Positions 1-8,955 of a stretch of 53,155 nucleotides of DNA are shown piece after piece. Each line of letters opens with the position of its first letter. Positions within the stretch are counted from its first letter, which is position 1. The stretch is from Clostridiales bacterium Firm_18 (lineage in GTDB: Bacteria; Bacillota; Clostridia; Monoglobales; Firm-18), in the NCBI GenBank assembly GCA_001604215.1, contig LVAX01000082.1, positions 1-53,155 on the forward strand. The letters run 5' to 3'. Both the position numbers and the translations under genes were made by a program. Under the pieces are notes generated by a model, which did not search any database, was not told the DNA's origin, and saw only the letters and a program-made list of their open reading frames with translations.

Positions 1-13
1 AATACATGGCATG

Positions 14-33
14 AAAAGCCGATAGGCTTTTTT
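14..33 (+). terminator. Intrinsic terminator of an upstream gene
   Basis: Seven-base-pair stem AAAAGCC / GGCTTTT with loop GATA, running into six T residues on the + strand. It probably ends a gene lying left of the window. The reverse strand has only four T after the stem, so it is best read as + strand only. Confidence 0.6.
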
Positions 34-155
34 ACTTTAGTTGTATTTATTATAACATAAAATTATAAAAAATAAATACCTTTTGATAAAACATGTAATT
101 TATTTGTTTTTTATTTATTATAAAACCTTTTCTTTGATTTTGTAATCTCCGTTAT

Positions 156-184
156 GTGTCATTATATTTGAAATTTCATATAAT
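156..184 (+). promoter_or_regulatory. Possible sigma-E-like promoter of cwlJ-gerQ
   Basis: CATATAAT at 177-184 is one mismatch from the mother-cell sigma-E -10 pattern CATACAnT, about 30 bases before the cwlJ start. The -35 region (GTGTCAT, near 156-162) matches poorly. In Bacillus subtilis cwlJ and gerQ are sigma-E genes, which is why the match is mentioned; it is tentative. Confidence 0.3.
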
Positions 185-215
185 GGTAAAAAAAGATAAA
201 TAACAGGTGAAAATT

Positions 216-662
216 ATGTCGTATACAGAACGTGAGCTATTGGCACGGCTTGTTGCATGTGAGGCAGGCGGAGAAGGAGAAAACGGGATGAAAGCCGTTG
301 CTACCACTATTATTAACAGAAGGGATATTCCGTACGGGGAGTTTGCAAGGATCAGCCAAGGCGGCAATTTAAGGAATATAATATTCCAGCCCGAACAATA
401 TACATGTGTGAAGGAAACGATAAGCGGCCAATATAACTGGCAGAATATTTACAATATGGAGCCTACAATGCAGCATTATGAAATAGCGGACTGGGCACTG
501 GCAGGTCAAAAGCTGAAGGGTGTTGACCATTCTTTGTATTTTTACAATCCTTTTGCCCCTCAATGCGAAACATTTTTCCCGCTAAACAGAACGGGTGTAT
601 ATCACAACAGGGTTATTCAGCATTGCTTTTATGTGCCAACGCCTTTGTACAGACAGACTTAA
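216..662 (+). CDS. cwlJ: Spore cortex hydrolase CwlJ (Hydrolase_2 family)
   Basis: Peptidoglycan hydrolase of the SleB/CwlJ family, which breaks down spore cortex during germination. The 148-residue protein is only the catalytic domain; the conserved glutamate is Glu16 in CEAGGEG, followed by the INRR and SLYFYNP motifs. It has no signal peptide and no peptidoglycan-binding domain, as in B. subtilis CwlJ, which is made in the mother cell and sits in the coat. I chose the ATG at 216 because AGGTGA lies six bases upstream; a GTG at 207 in the same frame lacks such a site. The next gene is a GerQ homologue, the known partner needed for CwlJ assembly, which supports CwlJ over SleB. A copy of the dispersed repeat begins three bases after the stop codon. 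Confidence 0.88.
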   Translation: MSYTERELLARLVACEAGGEGENGMKAVATTIINRRDIPYGEFARISQGGNLRNIIFQPEQYTCVKETISGQYNWQNIYNMEPTMQHYEIADWALAGQKLKGVDHSLYFYNPFAPQCETFFPLNRTGVYHNRVIQHCFYVPTPLYRQT

Positions 663-664
663 AT

Positions 665-743
665 CTCATCTCGCCGCGCGGGCGTGAGCGGAGGCGGATT
701 TATTTCGCCGTAGCGTTGAAATTGCGCGTATTTTGCGCAATTT
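665..743. repeat. Repeat module B copy plus hairpin between cwlJ and gerQ
   Basis: Bases 665-723 match the second half (module B) of the tandem repeat at 35916-36091: the words GCCGCGCGGGCGT and GATTTATTTCGCC are shared. It has an internal hairpin (GGCGGA 693-698 with TTCGCC 704-709). Directly after it, AAATTGCGC (719-727) pairs perfectly with GCGCAATTT (735-743) and is followed by TTC, so the junction could attenuate transcription between cwlJ and gerQ. The opening CTCATCTCGCC is also seen at the right end of the window (53136 onward). Confidence 0.7.
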
Positions 744-777
744 TCTATAAGTTAAAAAAACTTAAAGGAGGGGAAAT

Positions 778-1332
778 ATGGACGATAATACAAATATGCA
801 AAAAAAACATATCATGCCGGCACCTTCGGATATAAATGGGGACAACAACTATTTGGGCACATTCGGCCAACCGGTGTACTATCAGGGTATTACTCAGCCG
901 GGGCCTGTAAATACACTGCCTCTTTTTCTGCAGCAAGCCCAAACGCAGCAGATGCCTCAGCAACAGCACATGCATCAAGTGCAGCCTCAAATGCCGCAGC
1001 AGCAGTTCATGCAACAGCCGCAAAGCGTACCGCAGCCGCCGGGTGATACACAGCAGCATGAAATTCGGTTTACGGATTTTGAGCAATTATCCATGATATC
1101 CGAAGGAATACCCATTACTGCGGAAAGCATTCAATACTTAAACGGTTTTTTGAGAACCCAAATAGGAAGAAGGGTGCGAATAGAATTTTTAATCGGAACC
1201 AACATGTATATAGATAAAGAGGGTATACTTTTAGGTGTGGGGGTAAATTATGTATTAATCAACGAAACCGATACCGACGATATAACGGTGTGTGATTTTT
1301 ACAATATCAGATTTGTGAAGATATATTATTGA
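778..1332 (+). CDS. gerQ: Spore coat protein GerQ-like
   Basis: Probable GerQ, the coat protein that is required for CwlJ to be assembled in the spore coat. The 184-residue product has a disordered Gln/Pro/Met-rich N-terminal half (about residues 45-90, many QQ pairs) and a compact C-terminal domain (about 110-184) whose pattern, a helix YLNGFLRTQIG followed by strands like RVRIEFLI and NYVLINE, matches the C-terminal domain of B. subtilis GerQ. In that species GerQ is cross-linked by transglutaminase through N-terminal lysines; here Lys9 and Lys10 and the many glutamines would allow this, but that is inference. The ribosome site AAAGGAGGGG precedes ATG 778. Its place directly after cwlJ is the same as in Bacillus. 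Confidence 0.8.
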   Translation: MDDNTNMQKKHIMPAPSDINGDNNYLGTFGQPVYYQGITQPGPVNTLPLFLQQAQTQQMPQQQHMHQVQPQMPQQQFMQQPQSVPQPPGDTQQHEIRFTDFEQLSMISEGIPITAESIQYLNGFLRTQIGRRVRIEFLIGTNMYIDKEGILLGVGVNYVLINETDTDDITVCDFYNIRFVKIYY

Positions 1333-1342
1333 TTGCAATATA

Positions 1343-1375
1343 TTAAAGCCTTTGCCGCAACGGCAAAGGCTTTAA
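1343..1375. terminator. Bidirectional terminator between gerQ and sleB
   Basis: A perfect 15-base-pair inverted repeat (1343-1357 with 1361-1375, loop CAA) lies between the convergent gerQ and sleB genes. The core AAAGCCTTTGCCG carries A/T-rich flanks on both sides, so it can serve both transcripts. Confidence 0.85.
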
Positions 1376-1385
1376 AAATTAATGT

Positions 1386-2036
1386 TTATTTTGCAAAAAT
1401 ATGCCGTCCGATCCGGGCAACGACCGGGCGTGAATAAATCCATTTATTGGTGGTTTTTGCCGGGTTGTAATAATAAATTGCACCGTTGGAAGGGTCCCAG
1501 CCGTTTAGCGCATCTCTTGCCGCGTTATAAGCGGAAGCAACTATTGCCGCGTTAAACTGCCCGTCATTTATTGCGGTGAAAGCCCCCGGCTGGTAAATTA
1601 CACCCGAAATTGTATTTGGAAAGGAAGGATGGCGTACCCTGTTTAATATCACACCGCCAACCGCAACCTGCCCTGTGTAAGGCTCGCCCCGGGATTCAGC
1701 ACTTATTATTCTTGCCAGAAGCTGTACGTTGTTTTCATAGCTGCTTGTGCTTTTTATCCCCATTGCAGCGAGGGTTTGTGCACCGGCAATTCCGTCCACT
1801 TTAAGCCCGTTGTTTTTTTGAAACTGTATAACGGCATTTTTTGTATTCGGACCATATATTCCGTCAATTGATGATATATTATAGCCCCAGTTTTTAAGCC
1901 TTGTTTGAATCTGACGAACCTCCTCACCCCGCGAGCCAAGCTTGGACAATGTCTGGGTAGAGGAAAGACGCCATATAATTCCCGTAAATAAAAATACAAC
2001 AGCGATAAAAACCATTGCAAATTTTTTCACACTCAT
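1386..2036 (-). CDS. sleB: Spore cortex-lytic enzyme SleB
   Basis: Lytic transglycosylase-type cortex hydrolase acting in germination. The 216-residue protein has an N-terminal hydrophobic segment (residues 5-22, signal peptide or anchor for export into the forespore membrane space), a peptidoglycan-binding domain 1 (about 33-92, SRGEEVRQIQTRL ... GIYGPNTKNAVIQFQ) and a C-terminal hydrolase domain (102-216) with the conserved Glu114 in ISAESRGE and the motif AIYYYNP. This is the complete SleB layout, in contrast to the bare domain of cwlJ. GGGGGA precedes the ATG. No YpeB partner gene follows; the neighbour is gerQ, convergent. Having both cortex hydrolases side by side makes this a compact germination locus. 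Confidence 0.92.
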   Translation of the reverse strand: MSVKKFAMVFIAVVFLFTGIIWRLSSTQTLSKLGSRGEEVRQIQTRLKNWGYNISSIDGIYGPNTKNAVIQFQKNNGLKVDGIAGAQTLAAMGIKSTSSYENNVQLLARIISAESRGEPYTGQVAVGGVILNRVRHPSFPNTISGVIYQPGAFTAINDGQFNAAIVASAYNAARDALNGWDPSNGAIYYYNPAKTTNKWIYSRPVVARIGRHIFAK

Positions 2037-2152
2037 GTCCAGTCCCCCAATGGCAATTAAGTCTTGAATATTTTTTGCTTATTTTAAGAATTTTATTCCC
2101 AAATAAAGAAATAATATCAAAGAAAACTAATCTGATCGGGGGATGGCAGGAT

Positions 2153-3850
2153 ATGCTTATAACAATATTGTTTTTTGTGCAGTTTTTATTTTCGATAATA
2201 ATAGGCTTGTATTTTTTCAGCATGCTCAAAAGCCAGACCGATTCAAAAAAGTCGTTGGAACAGGAATCAAAAAAGGAGCTTGTAAAGCTGAAAAGGCTTC
2301 AGCAAATAAAGCTTACAAAACCCTTGTCGGAGGTCACAAGGCCGAAATGCCTTGATGAAATTATCGGTCAAAAAGAAGGGCTGAAAGCGCTCCGGGCAGC
2401 AATTTGCAGCCCCAATCCGCAGCATGTGATAATTTACGGGCCGCCCGGAATAGGAAAAACCGCCGCTGCAAGAGTAGTGCTTGAGGAAGCGAAGAAAAAC
2501 CCGTTATCACCTTTTAGCCATATGTCAAAGTATGTGGAAATCGATGCAACAACATTGCGTTTTGACGACCGGGGAATAGCCGACCCGCTCATTGGAACCG
2601 TTCACGACCCGATTTATCAGGGTGCGGGTGCGTACGGGCCGGCAGGCATTCCGCAGCCGAAACCGGGAGCGGTAACAAAGGCGCACGGCGGAATACTTTT
2701 TATAGACGAAATCGGGGAACTGCATCCCGTACAAATGAACAAGCTCCTCAAAGTTCTGGAAGACAGGTGCGTTTTTTTGGAAAGCGCATATTACAGCTCA
2801 AGCGATAACAATATTCCCCCGCATATACATGAAATGTTTCAAAAGGGCCTGCCCGCCGATTTCAGGTTGGTGGGGGCGACAACCAAAATGCCGGACGAGC
2901 TGCCGCCTGCCATCAGGTCAAGATGCGTGGAAATATTTTTTAAGCCGCTTACCGATGATGAAATAACTGTTATTGCAAAAAATGCCGCCGAAAAAGGAGG
3001 TATACGGCTGACGGAAGGCGCCCTTGACGAAATAGTACGCTATGCGCAAAACGGGAGGGATGCCGTTAATATTGTTCAGATAGCATGCAGTGTGGCAATA
3101 TTTGAGCACAGGTCAACAGTTGAAGCAAAGGATGTTGAATGGGTTGCGGAATTCGGCCAGTATAATCCGAAAACGGAAAAGAAGGTCGCAAAAGGCAGTA
3201 CGGTGGGTTTTGCAAACGGCCTTGCCGTATACGGCGCTTCTTCCGGAACCGTTATGGAAATAGAGGTCAGCGTTGCGGCCGGAAGCGGCGGCCTTTGTAT
3301 AACGGGTATAATAGAAAACGAGGAGTTATCTTCTCCGTCAAGAGGGCAAAGGTTATCAAGGAAAAGCAGCGCAAAGGCATCCGTTGAGAATATGATTACG
3401 GTATTAAAAAAGTTTTACGGCATAGATTTTTCTAAGTATGACATTCACATTAATTTTCCAAGCTGTGCACCCGTTGACGGCCCGTCGGCAGGCGTTGCGA
3501 TAGCCTGTGCGGTTTATTCTGCCGTTTTTGGCATACCGGTTGACAACGAAACGGCTATGACGGGGGAAATATCCATTAAAGGCACCGTACATCCAGTAGG
3601 CGGCATAGTTGCAAAAATAGAGGCGGCAAGGGATGCGGGTATAAAAAGGGTTATCATACCAAAGGGCAATTACCGCAAAATGTTTGACAATATGGATATT
3701 TCCGTAGTCTGTGTCAGTGATATATTTGACGTATTTGAAGAAGTATTTCAAATAAAGGGTGGATTGAAGGACAGTCACAAAACAGCGGCAAATGAATCTA
3801 AAATAATTGCCGCAAAGGGTATTTTAAAAACAAAAAATACAACTGTATAA
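2153..3850 (+). CDS. lonB: Sporulation-type ATP-dependent protease LonB
   Basis: ATP-dependent serine protease of the forespore LonB type. The 565-residue protein starts with a membrane segment (residues 2-22), then a AAA+ domain with Walker A GPPGIGKT (96-103) and Walker B FIDE (183-186), and a C-terminal Lon protease domain with the catalytic pair Ser445 (DGPSAG) and Lys488 (GGIVAK). The residues around HDPIYQGAGA and FIDEIGELHP are those of B. subtilis LonB, and it lacks the long N-terminal substrate domain of LonA. I chose ATG 2153 because the family begins just before the membrane helix and GGGGGA lies upstream; the open frame extends further, over the sleB start. It is divergent from sleB and directly upstream of lonA, the usual lonB-lonA-engB order. 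Confidence 0.93.
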   Translation: MLITILFFVQFLFSIIIGLYFFSMLKSQTDSKKSLEQESKKELVKLKRLQQIKLTKPLSEVTRPKCLDEIIGQKEGLKALRAAICSPNPQHVIIYGPPGIGKTAAARVVLEEAKKNPLSPFSHMSKYVEIDATTLRFDDRGIADPLIGTVHDPIYQGAGAYGPAGIPQPKPGAVTKAHGGILFIDEIGELHPVQMNKLLKVLEDRCVFLESAYYSSSDNNIPPHIHEMFQKGLPADFRLVGATTKMPDELPPAIRSRCVEIFFKPLTDDEITVIAKNAAEKGGIRLTEGALDEIVRYAQNGRDAVNIVQIACSVAIFEHRSTVEAKDVEWVAEFGQYNPKTEKKVAKGSTVGFANGLAVYGASSGTVMEIEVSVAAGSGGLCITGIIENEELSSPSRGQRLSRKSSAKASVENMITVLKKFYGIDFSKYDIHINFPSCAPVDGPSAGVAIACAVYSAVFGIPVDNETAMTGEISIKGTVHPVGGIVAKIEAARDAGIKRVIIPKGNYRKMFDNMDISVVCVSDIFDVFEEVFQIKGGLKDSHKTAANESKIIAAKGILKTKNTTV

Positions 3851-3857
3851 AAAAAGG

Positions 3858-3886
3858 TTGAAATATTAGCAAAAAAAAGTTATAAT
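3858..3886 (+). promoter_or_regulatory. Sigma-A-type promoter of lonA and downstream genes
   Basis: TTGAAA (3858-3863), 17 bases, TATAAT (3881-3886). The start of lonA lies 42 bases downstream. This is the only strong promoter seen before the long + strand gene string that runs to 21974. No CIRCE or CtsR-like operator was recognised around it. Confidence 0.7.
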
Positions 3887-3928
3887 ATATTGATATTAAT
3901 ACGCTTGTTGTATCAGGGGTGAAGTTTC

Positions 3929-6346
3929 TTGGAAAAAGAAAAAAGAACCAGTACCAGAACAAAAAAGTTAACTCTGCCCGTATTACCGCTGAGAGGGCTT
4001 TGTATATTTCCGTATATGGTTTTGCATTTTGACGTGGGGCGTCCCAAATCAATAGCAGCACTTGAACAATCAATGATAGGGGACCAGATGATTTTTCTCG
4101 TTTCGCAAAAGGATGCCGCGGTTGACGAACCGCAGCATAAGGATTTGTATACATTCGGCACCGTTTCAAAGGTTAAACAGCTGCTTAAGTTGCCCGGGGG
4201 CAATATTAGGGTGCTTGTTGAAGGATTGGGCAGGGGCAGGCTTTTAAAGGTTGTCGATAACGGAAAGCTTTTGTTAGGGGATATAAGGTCATATCCCAAC
4301 GTAATGCCTCAAATCACACCTAATCTTGAGGCTATGACACGCACCGTCAAGGATATTTTCGATGAGTATTTGCAAATAATTTCGCGCACACAAAAAGAAG
4401 CAGTCGTTTCGGTTATGAATATTAAAAATCCGGGTGAGATAGCCGATTTGATAGCGGCAAACGTATTTGTAAACCTTGAAGATAAAATGCAGATACTTGA
4501 GCAGGTCAACATAGAAAATCGTATTGAAAAGCTTATTGTCATAATGCAAAAGGAAATGGAAATAGTCCGTCTTGAGCGTGATATATCCGACAAAGTCAAA
4601 GATCAGATAGACAAAAATCAAAGGGAATACTATCTTCGCGAGCAGGTTAGGATTATTCAAAAAGAACTTGGCGAAAAAGACGGAGCGGCTGCGGAGATAA
4701 AGGCTTACAAACAAAAAATCGCAAAATCCGGCATGCCAAAGGAATCTGCCCAGAAGCTTTTAAACGACGTAGAGCGGCTTGCCACCATGCCGCCGAACAT
4801 GAGTGACAGCGCTCTGCTGAAAACTTATTTGGACACGGTTTTATCGCTCCCGTGGAATATTAAAACAAAAGAAGAAATTGACTTAAAGCGTGCAAAAAGC
4901 ATATTGGACAAAGATCACTACGGGCTTGAAAAGGTTAAGGAGCGCATACTGGAATTTTTGGCGGTACGCAAGCTTACAAACAGTGTTAAGGGACCGATCC
5001 TGTGTCTGGTCGGACCTCCGGGAGTCGGTAAAACTTCGATTGCCAAAAGCATTGCTTCCGCGCTTAAAAAGAAATATGCACGAATGTCCCTTGGCGGGGT
5101 TCGTGACGAGGCTGAAATCAGGGGGCACCGTAAGACATATATAGGCGCAATGCCCGGCCGGATAATAAATGCGGTGCGGCTGGCAAAGAGCAGCAATGCA
5201 ATGATATTGCTGGACGAGATTGATAAGATGAGCAATGATTTTCGCGGCGACCCTGCGTCGGCGCTGCTTGAGGTATTGGATTCGGAGCAGAATTTCGCAT
5301 TTGTAGACCACTACATTGAAGTGCCTTTTGATTTATCCGACATTATGTTTGTAACAACCGCAAATTCCTTTGAAAGTATACCGCGCCCCCTGCTTGACAG
5401 GATGGAGGTTATAACGCTTTCAAGCTACACGGAGTATGAAAAGCTGCAGATTGCCGAAAGGTATTTAATTCCCAAACAGCGCAAAGCCCACGGAATTACC
5501 GCGTCAAAGCTTAAAATAGATCAACCGGCCATTTCAGATATTATTAATTATTACACGAAGGAATCCGGGGTTAGGGAGCTTGAAAGAAAGATAGCCACCG
5601 TTTGCAGAAAAAGCGCGCGCATGTTAATAGAAGACAATATAAAGCGGATTTCGGTATCATCGCTGAATTTGGAGTTGTTTTTGGGCAAAAAAGTTTATTT
5701 TTACGACAAAACCGATAAAAAGGACGAGGTTGGCGTGGCCATCGGGCTTGCCTGGACGTATTTCGGAGGCGACACCCTTCAAATCGAAACAAATATAATG
5801 GACGGCAAAGGAAACGTTGTTCTGACGGGGCATTTGGGCGATGTAATGAAGGAGTCCGCACAGGCGGCCATAAGTTATATACGCTCTGTTGCCGATTCGC
5901 TGGGGATTCAAAAGGATTTTTATGAAAAAAAGGATATTCATATTCATGTGCCCGACGGGGCGACACCCAAGGACGGCCCTTCGGCGGGAATTACCATAGC
6001 AATTTCTTTGATTTCCGCATTGACGGGAAGGCCTGTGCGAAAGGATGTTGCCATGACGGGTGAAATAACTCTTCGCGGCAGGATTCTGCCAATCGGTGGG
6101 TTGAAAGAAAAAACCCTTGCGGCATATCGCGCCGGGATATTTAATATTATATTCCCCGCCGAAAACGAAAAGGATTTGGAAGACATTCCGGATGAAATAA
6201 AAGGAAAAATTAATTTTATAAAGGTAAAGACAATGGATGCCGTTATAAATAACTCACTTGCCGAAAGGGTGCACAGCGGGCAAATGCTTATGTTTGAAAG
6301 CATATCGCCGGAAAGTATTGAAGGCAGAACGGGTATAAGCCAATGA
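3929..6346 (+). CDS. lon: ATP-dependent protease La (LonA)
   Basis: Cytosolic ATP-dependent protease that degrades damaged and regulatory proteins. The 805-residue protein has the LAN substrate domain (about 15-210), a coiled region, a AAA+ module with Walker A GPPGVGKT (362-369) and Walker B LLDE (Asp429-Glu430), and the protease domain with Ser685 (DGPSAG) and Lys728 (GGLKEK), 43 residues apart as in the E. coli enzyme. The start is TTG at 3929, with AGGGGTGA eight bases upstream. Its stop overlaps the engB start (ATGA). Length and motifs are complete. Confidence 0.96.
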   Translation: MEKEKRTSTRTKKLTLPVLPLRGLCIFPYMVLHFDVGRPKSIAALEQSMIGDQMIFLVSQKDAAVDEPQHKDLYTFGTVSKVKQLLKLPGGNIRVLVEGLGRGRLLKVVDNGKLLLGDIRSYPNVMPQITPNLEAMTRTVKDIFDEYLQIISRTQKEAVVSVMNIKNPGEIADLIAANVFVNLEDKMQILEQVNIENRIEKLIVIMQKEMEIVRLERDISDKVKDQIDKNQREYYLREQVRIIQKELGEKDGAAAEIKAYKQKIAKSGMPKESAQKLLNDVERLATMPPNMSDSALLKTYLDTVLSLPWNIKTKEEIDLKRAKSILDKDHYGLEKVKERILEFLAVRKLTNSVKGPILCLVGPPGVGKTSIAKSIASALKKKYARMSLGGVRDEAEIRGHRKTYIGAMPGRIINAVRLAKSSNAMILLDEIDKMSNDFRGDPASALLEVLDSEQNFAFVDHYIEVPFDLSDIMFVTTANSFESIPRPLLDRMEVITLSSYTEYEKLQIAERYLIPKQRKAHGITASKLKIDQPAISDIINYYTKESGVRELERKIATVCRKSARMLIEDNIKRISVSSLNLELFLGKKVYFYDKTDKKDEVGVAIGLAWTYFGGDTLQIETNIMDGKGNVVLTGHLGDVMKESAQAAISYIRSVADSLGIQKDFYEKKDIHIHVPDGATPKDGPSAGITIAISLISALTGRPVRKDVAMTGEITLRGRILPIGGLKEKTLAAYRAGIFNIIFPAENEKDLEDIPDEIKGKINFIKVKTMDAVINNSLAERVHSGQMLMFESISPESIEGRTGISQ

Positions 6347-6930
6347 ATATAAATAATGTAAAGCTTGTTGCCTGCACTGTCTTACCTTGCCAGTATCCGC
6401 AAAACAAATTGCCCGACATAGCGCTTGCCGGCAGGTCTAATGTCGGGAAATCATCTTTAATAAATAGGCTGGCAAACAGAAAATCCCTTGCCCGGGTAAG
6501 TTCAAGCCCGGGAAAGACGGCAACCGTTAATTTTTATGAAGTAGACAATACCGTAAATATAGTTGACCTCCCCGGATACGGTTATGCCAAGGTGTCAAAA
6601 GCGGAAAAAGCGAAATGGGCAAATATGATTGAAACATATTTAAACAAAAGAGAAGGGCTTATTAATGTTTTGCAGCTTGTTGACATAAGGCATAAACCCA
6701 CCGATGACGATGTTTTGATGCTTGACTGGATAAGGCGCAGCGGTTTTAGTCCGGTTGTAATAGCAACCAAAAAAGACAAGCTTAAAAAATCACAGGTGCA
6801 AGGAGCGATAGACATTATTAAAGATACGCTTTCCGTAGATACGGTCATCCCCTTTTCCGCCGAAAAAGGGGATGGGTGCTCCGAGGTTTGGGATGTTATA
6901 AATACTATCTTAAAGGAGGCAGGGTTTTGA
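6343..6930 (+). CDS. engB: Ribosome biogenesis GTPase EngB (YsxC/YihA)
   Basis: Essential small GTPase for assembly of the large ribosomal subunit. The 195 residues include G1 GRSNVGKSS (30-38), G3 DLPG (75-78), G4 TKKDK and G5 SAEKG. The start ATG overlaps the lonA stop by four bases (ATGA), which suggests translational coupling; the lon-engB pair is conserved in Firmicutes. Its own stop overlaps the next start (TTGA). Confidence 0.95.
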   Translation: MNINNVKLVACTVLPCQYPQNKLPDIALAGRSNVGKSSLINRLANRKSLARVSSSPGKTATVNFYEVDNTVNIVDLPGYGYAKVSKAEKAKWANMIETYLNKREGLINVLQLVDIRHKPTDDDVLMLDWIRRSGFSPVVIATKKDKLKKSQVQGAIDIIKDTLSVDTVIPFSAEKGDGCSEVWDVINTILKEAGF

Positions 6931-7679
6931 ACATTGCAAGGTTTATTTTTGACGGCAAAGAAATGTACGGGGAAGTAAGAGAAGATGTTGTCCGGATAAT
7001 TCAAGGCGATATTTATGATACATATACCGTTTCGGATATTTTTCTCAAAGCCTCCGACATAAAAATATTACCTCCTTGCTGCCCCTCAAAAGTAGTTTGT
7101 GTGGGGCTCAATTACCGTGACCATCAGCTTGAGATGAACGAATTTGCTGATGCTTTCCCTAAAATATTTATTAAGCCTTCAACAGCGATAACGGCACATA
7201 ATGAAAAAATAATCTGCCCCGACGGTGTGGACAGGGTTGATTTTGAAGCAGAGCTTGCCGTAATTATTAAAAAGCGGGCAAAAAACATTGACAAAGGCTC
7301 TGCAAACGAATATATTTTAGGTTATACATGCTTTAACGATGTTACCGCAAGAGAGCTTCAAAGGCAAGACGGCCAGTGGACAAGGGCGAAGTCCTTCGAT
7401 ACCTTTGCACCGACAGGGCCTTTTATAGCTACCGTTATAAACCCCGATAATCTGGATATTAAACTTTTGCAGAACGGAATTGTGCGCCAGCATTCAAACA
7501 CAAGCAAGTTAATATGGAATATTGATTTTCTTATGGAAGAAATATCAAAGATAATGACATTATTGCCCGGCGACATTATCGCAACCGGTACTCCCGCCGG
7601 GTGCGGAAAAATGGAAAAGGGCGACAGGATAGATGTAATCATTGAAAAAGTAGGAACCCTTACAAATTATTTTGCATAA
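6927..7679 (+). CDS. Fumarylacetoacetase (FAH) family hydrolase
   Basis: Member of the FAH superfamily, metal-dependent enzymes that cleave or decarboxylate 2-oxo acids such as acylpyruvates and oxaloacetate. The 250-residue product has a short N-terminal domain (1-50) and the catalytic domain starting at VCVGLNYRDH. Metal ligands are visible as the two Glu of FEAELA and the Asp of FNDVTARE; TGTPAGCG is the family's C-terminal signature. The substrate cannot be told from sequence. The start is TTG 6927, overlapping the engB stop; AAAGGAGG at 6912-6919 fits it. Sitting between engB and hisS suggests a housekeeping repair role, for example against reactive oxo acids, which is only inference. 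Confidence 0.82.
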   Translation: MNIARFIFDGKEMYGEVREDVVRIIQGDIYDTYTVSDIFLKASDIKILPPCCPSKVVCVGLNYRDHQLEMNEFADAFPKIFIKPSTAITAHNEKIICPDGVDRVDFEAELAVIIKKRAKNIDKGSANEYILGYTCFNDVTARELQRQDGQWTRAKSFDTFAPTGPFIATVINPDNLDIKLLQNGIVRQHSNTSKLIWNIDFLMEEISKIMTLLPGDIIATGTPAGCGKMEKGDRIDVIIEKVGTLTNYFA

Positions 7680-7692
7680 GGAGCTGAAAGCC

Positions 7693-8943
7693 ATGTTGAC
7701 AAAAGCCCCGAGAGGAACAAGGGATATTACGCCCGATGAGATATACAAATGGCATCTTGTGGAAAAAACGATACATGAAGTTTGTGAAAATTTCGGTTAC
7801 AAACAAATAAGGGTGCCGGTATTTGAGCACACGGAGCTTTTTGAGCGCGGCGTCGGAGATACGACGGATATCGTGCAAAAGGAGATGTATACTTTCCTTG
7901 ATAAAGGCGGCAGAAGCTTAACGCTGCGTCCGGAAGGAACAGCCGGGGTTGCGCGCTCTTATATTGAAAATAATTTATACGCGGCGGCGGCTCCCGCCAA
8001 GCTGTATTACATTCTCTCATGCTACCGGTACGAAAAGCCTCAAAGCGGCAGATTACGGGAATTTAACCAGTTTGGGACGGAAGTGTTCGGGTCGTCTTCG
8101 CCTCAGACGGATGCCGAAATTATAATTCTTGCATACTCCTTTTTGCAGCGGCTTGGTTTAAAGGATATTAAGCTTTTTGTTAACAGTGTGGGCTGTGAAA
8201 AATGCCGCCCCCAATACAGCAGTAAGTTAGTTGATTATTTCACCCAATATAAAAGCCAGCTTTGCGGCACATGCCTCAGCCGGCTTGAAAAAAATCCTAT
8301 GAGAATTATCGACTGCAAAAATAATACCTGCAAAAAGATCGGACATAATGCGCCTATGCTTATTGACGAGCAATGCCCTCAGTGCGCGGCGCATATGCAA
8401 AGCGTGATGCTTTTTTTAGACGAGGCAGGTGTTAAACACCAAACGGATCCCACAATTGTAAGGGGACTTGATTATTATACCCAAACGGTTTTTGAAATAA
8501 AACACGATGGTGTGGTAATATGCGGCGGGGGCAGATACAATAATCTGGTAAGCCAGCTTGGAGGGCCCCCGGTTCCGGGTATAGGTTTTGGTTTGGGGCT
8601 TGAGCGGCTTATTATGGTTATGGATAATAACGGGTTGTTTGCCGGAGATTCTAACAATACCGCCGTTTATATAGCATCAATAGGCGCGGCAGCGCTTATT
8701 GCGGCCCACAGGGCGGCAAACGATTTGAGAAAAGCAGGGATAAGCGCGCAGATAGATTTAATGGACAGAAGTTTAAAAGCCCAAATGAAATATGCCGACA
8801 AAATAGGTGCGAAATGCGTTTTGGTTATTGGAGATAATGAAATCAGCACAGGCAAAGCAAACCTGAAAAATATGAAAACAGGCGAGGAGATTACTGTAGG
8901 GCTTGAAAGCTTAACAGATGATTTAAAACAAATTTTAAAGTAA
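7693..8943 (+). CDS. hisS: Histidyl-tRNA synthetase
   Basis: Class II synthetase that charges tRNA-His. The 416-residue protein shows APRGTRDITP at the N-terminus (motif 1 region), motif 2 CYRYEKPQSGRLREF, the HisRS signature GLDYYTQTVFE, and motif 3 GFGLGLERL, followed by the C-terminal anticodon-binding domain (about 320-416). An insert with several Cys (CEKC, CKNNTC, CPQC) lies between motif 2 and the signature, as in many bacterial HisRS. ATG 7693 is preceded by AAGGAG at nine bases. It lies 13 bases after the FAH gene. No T-box leader is present, so regulation by uncharged tRNA-His is unlikely here. Confidence 0.96.
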   Translation: MLTKAPRGTRDITPDEIYKWHLVEKTIHEVCENFGYKQIRVPVFEHTELFERGVGDTTDIVQKEMYTFLDKGGRSLTLRPEGTAGVARSYIENNLYAAAAPAKLYYILSCYRYEKPQSGRLREFNQFGTEVFGSSSPQTDAEIIILAYSFLQRLGLKDIKLFVNSVGCEKCRPQYSSKLVDYFTQYKSQLCGTCLSRLEKNPMRIIDCKNNTCKKIGHNAPMLIDEQCPQCAAHMQSVMLFLDEAGVKHQTDPTIVRGLDYYTQTVFEIKHDGVVICGGGRYNNLVSQLGGPPVPGIGFGLGLERLIMVMDNNGLFAGDSNNTAVYIASIGAAALIAAHRAANDLRKAGISAQIDLMDRSLKAQMKYADKIGAKCVLVIGDNEISTGKANLKNMKTGEEITVGLESLTDDLKQILK

Positions 8944-8955
8944 GGAGATAAAAAT

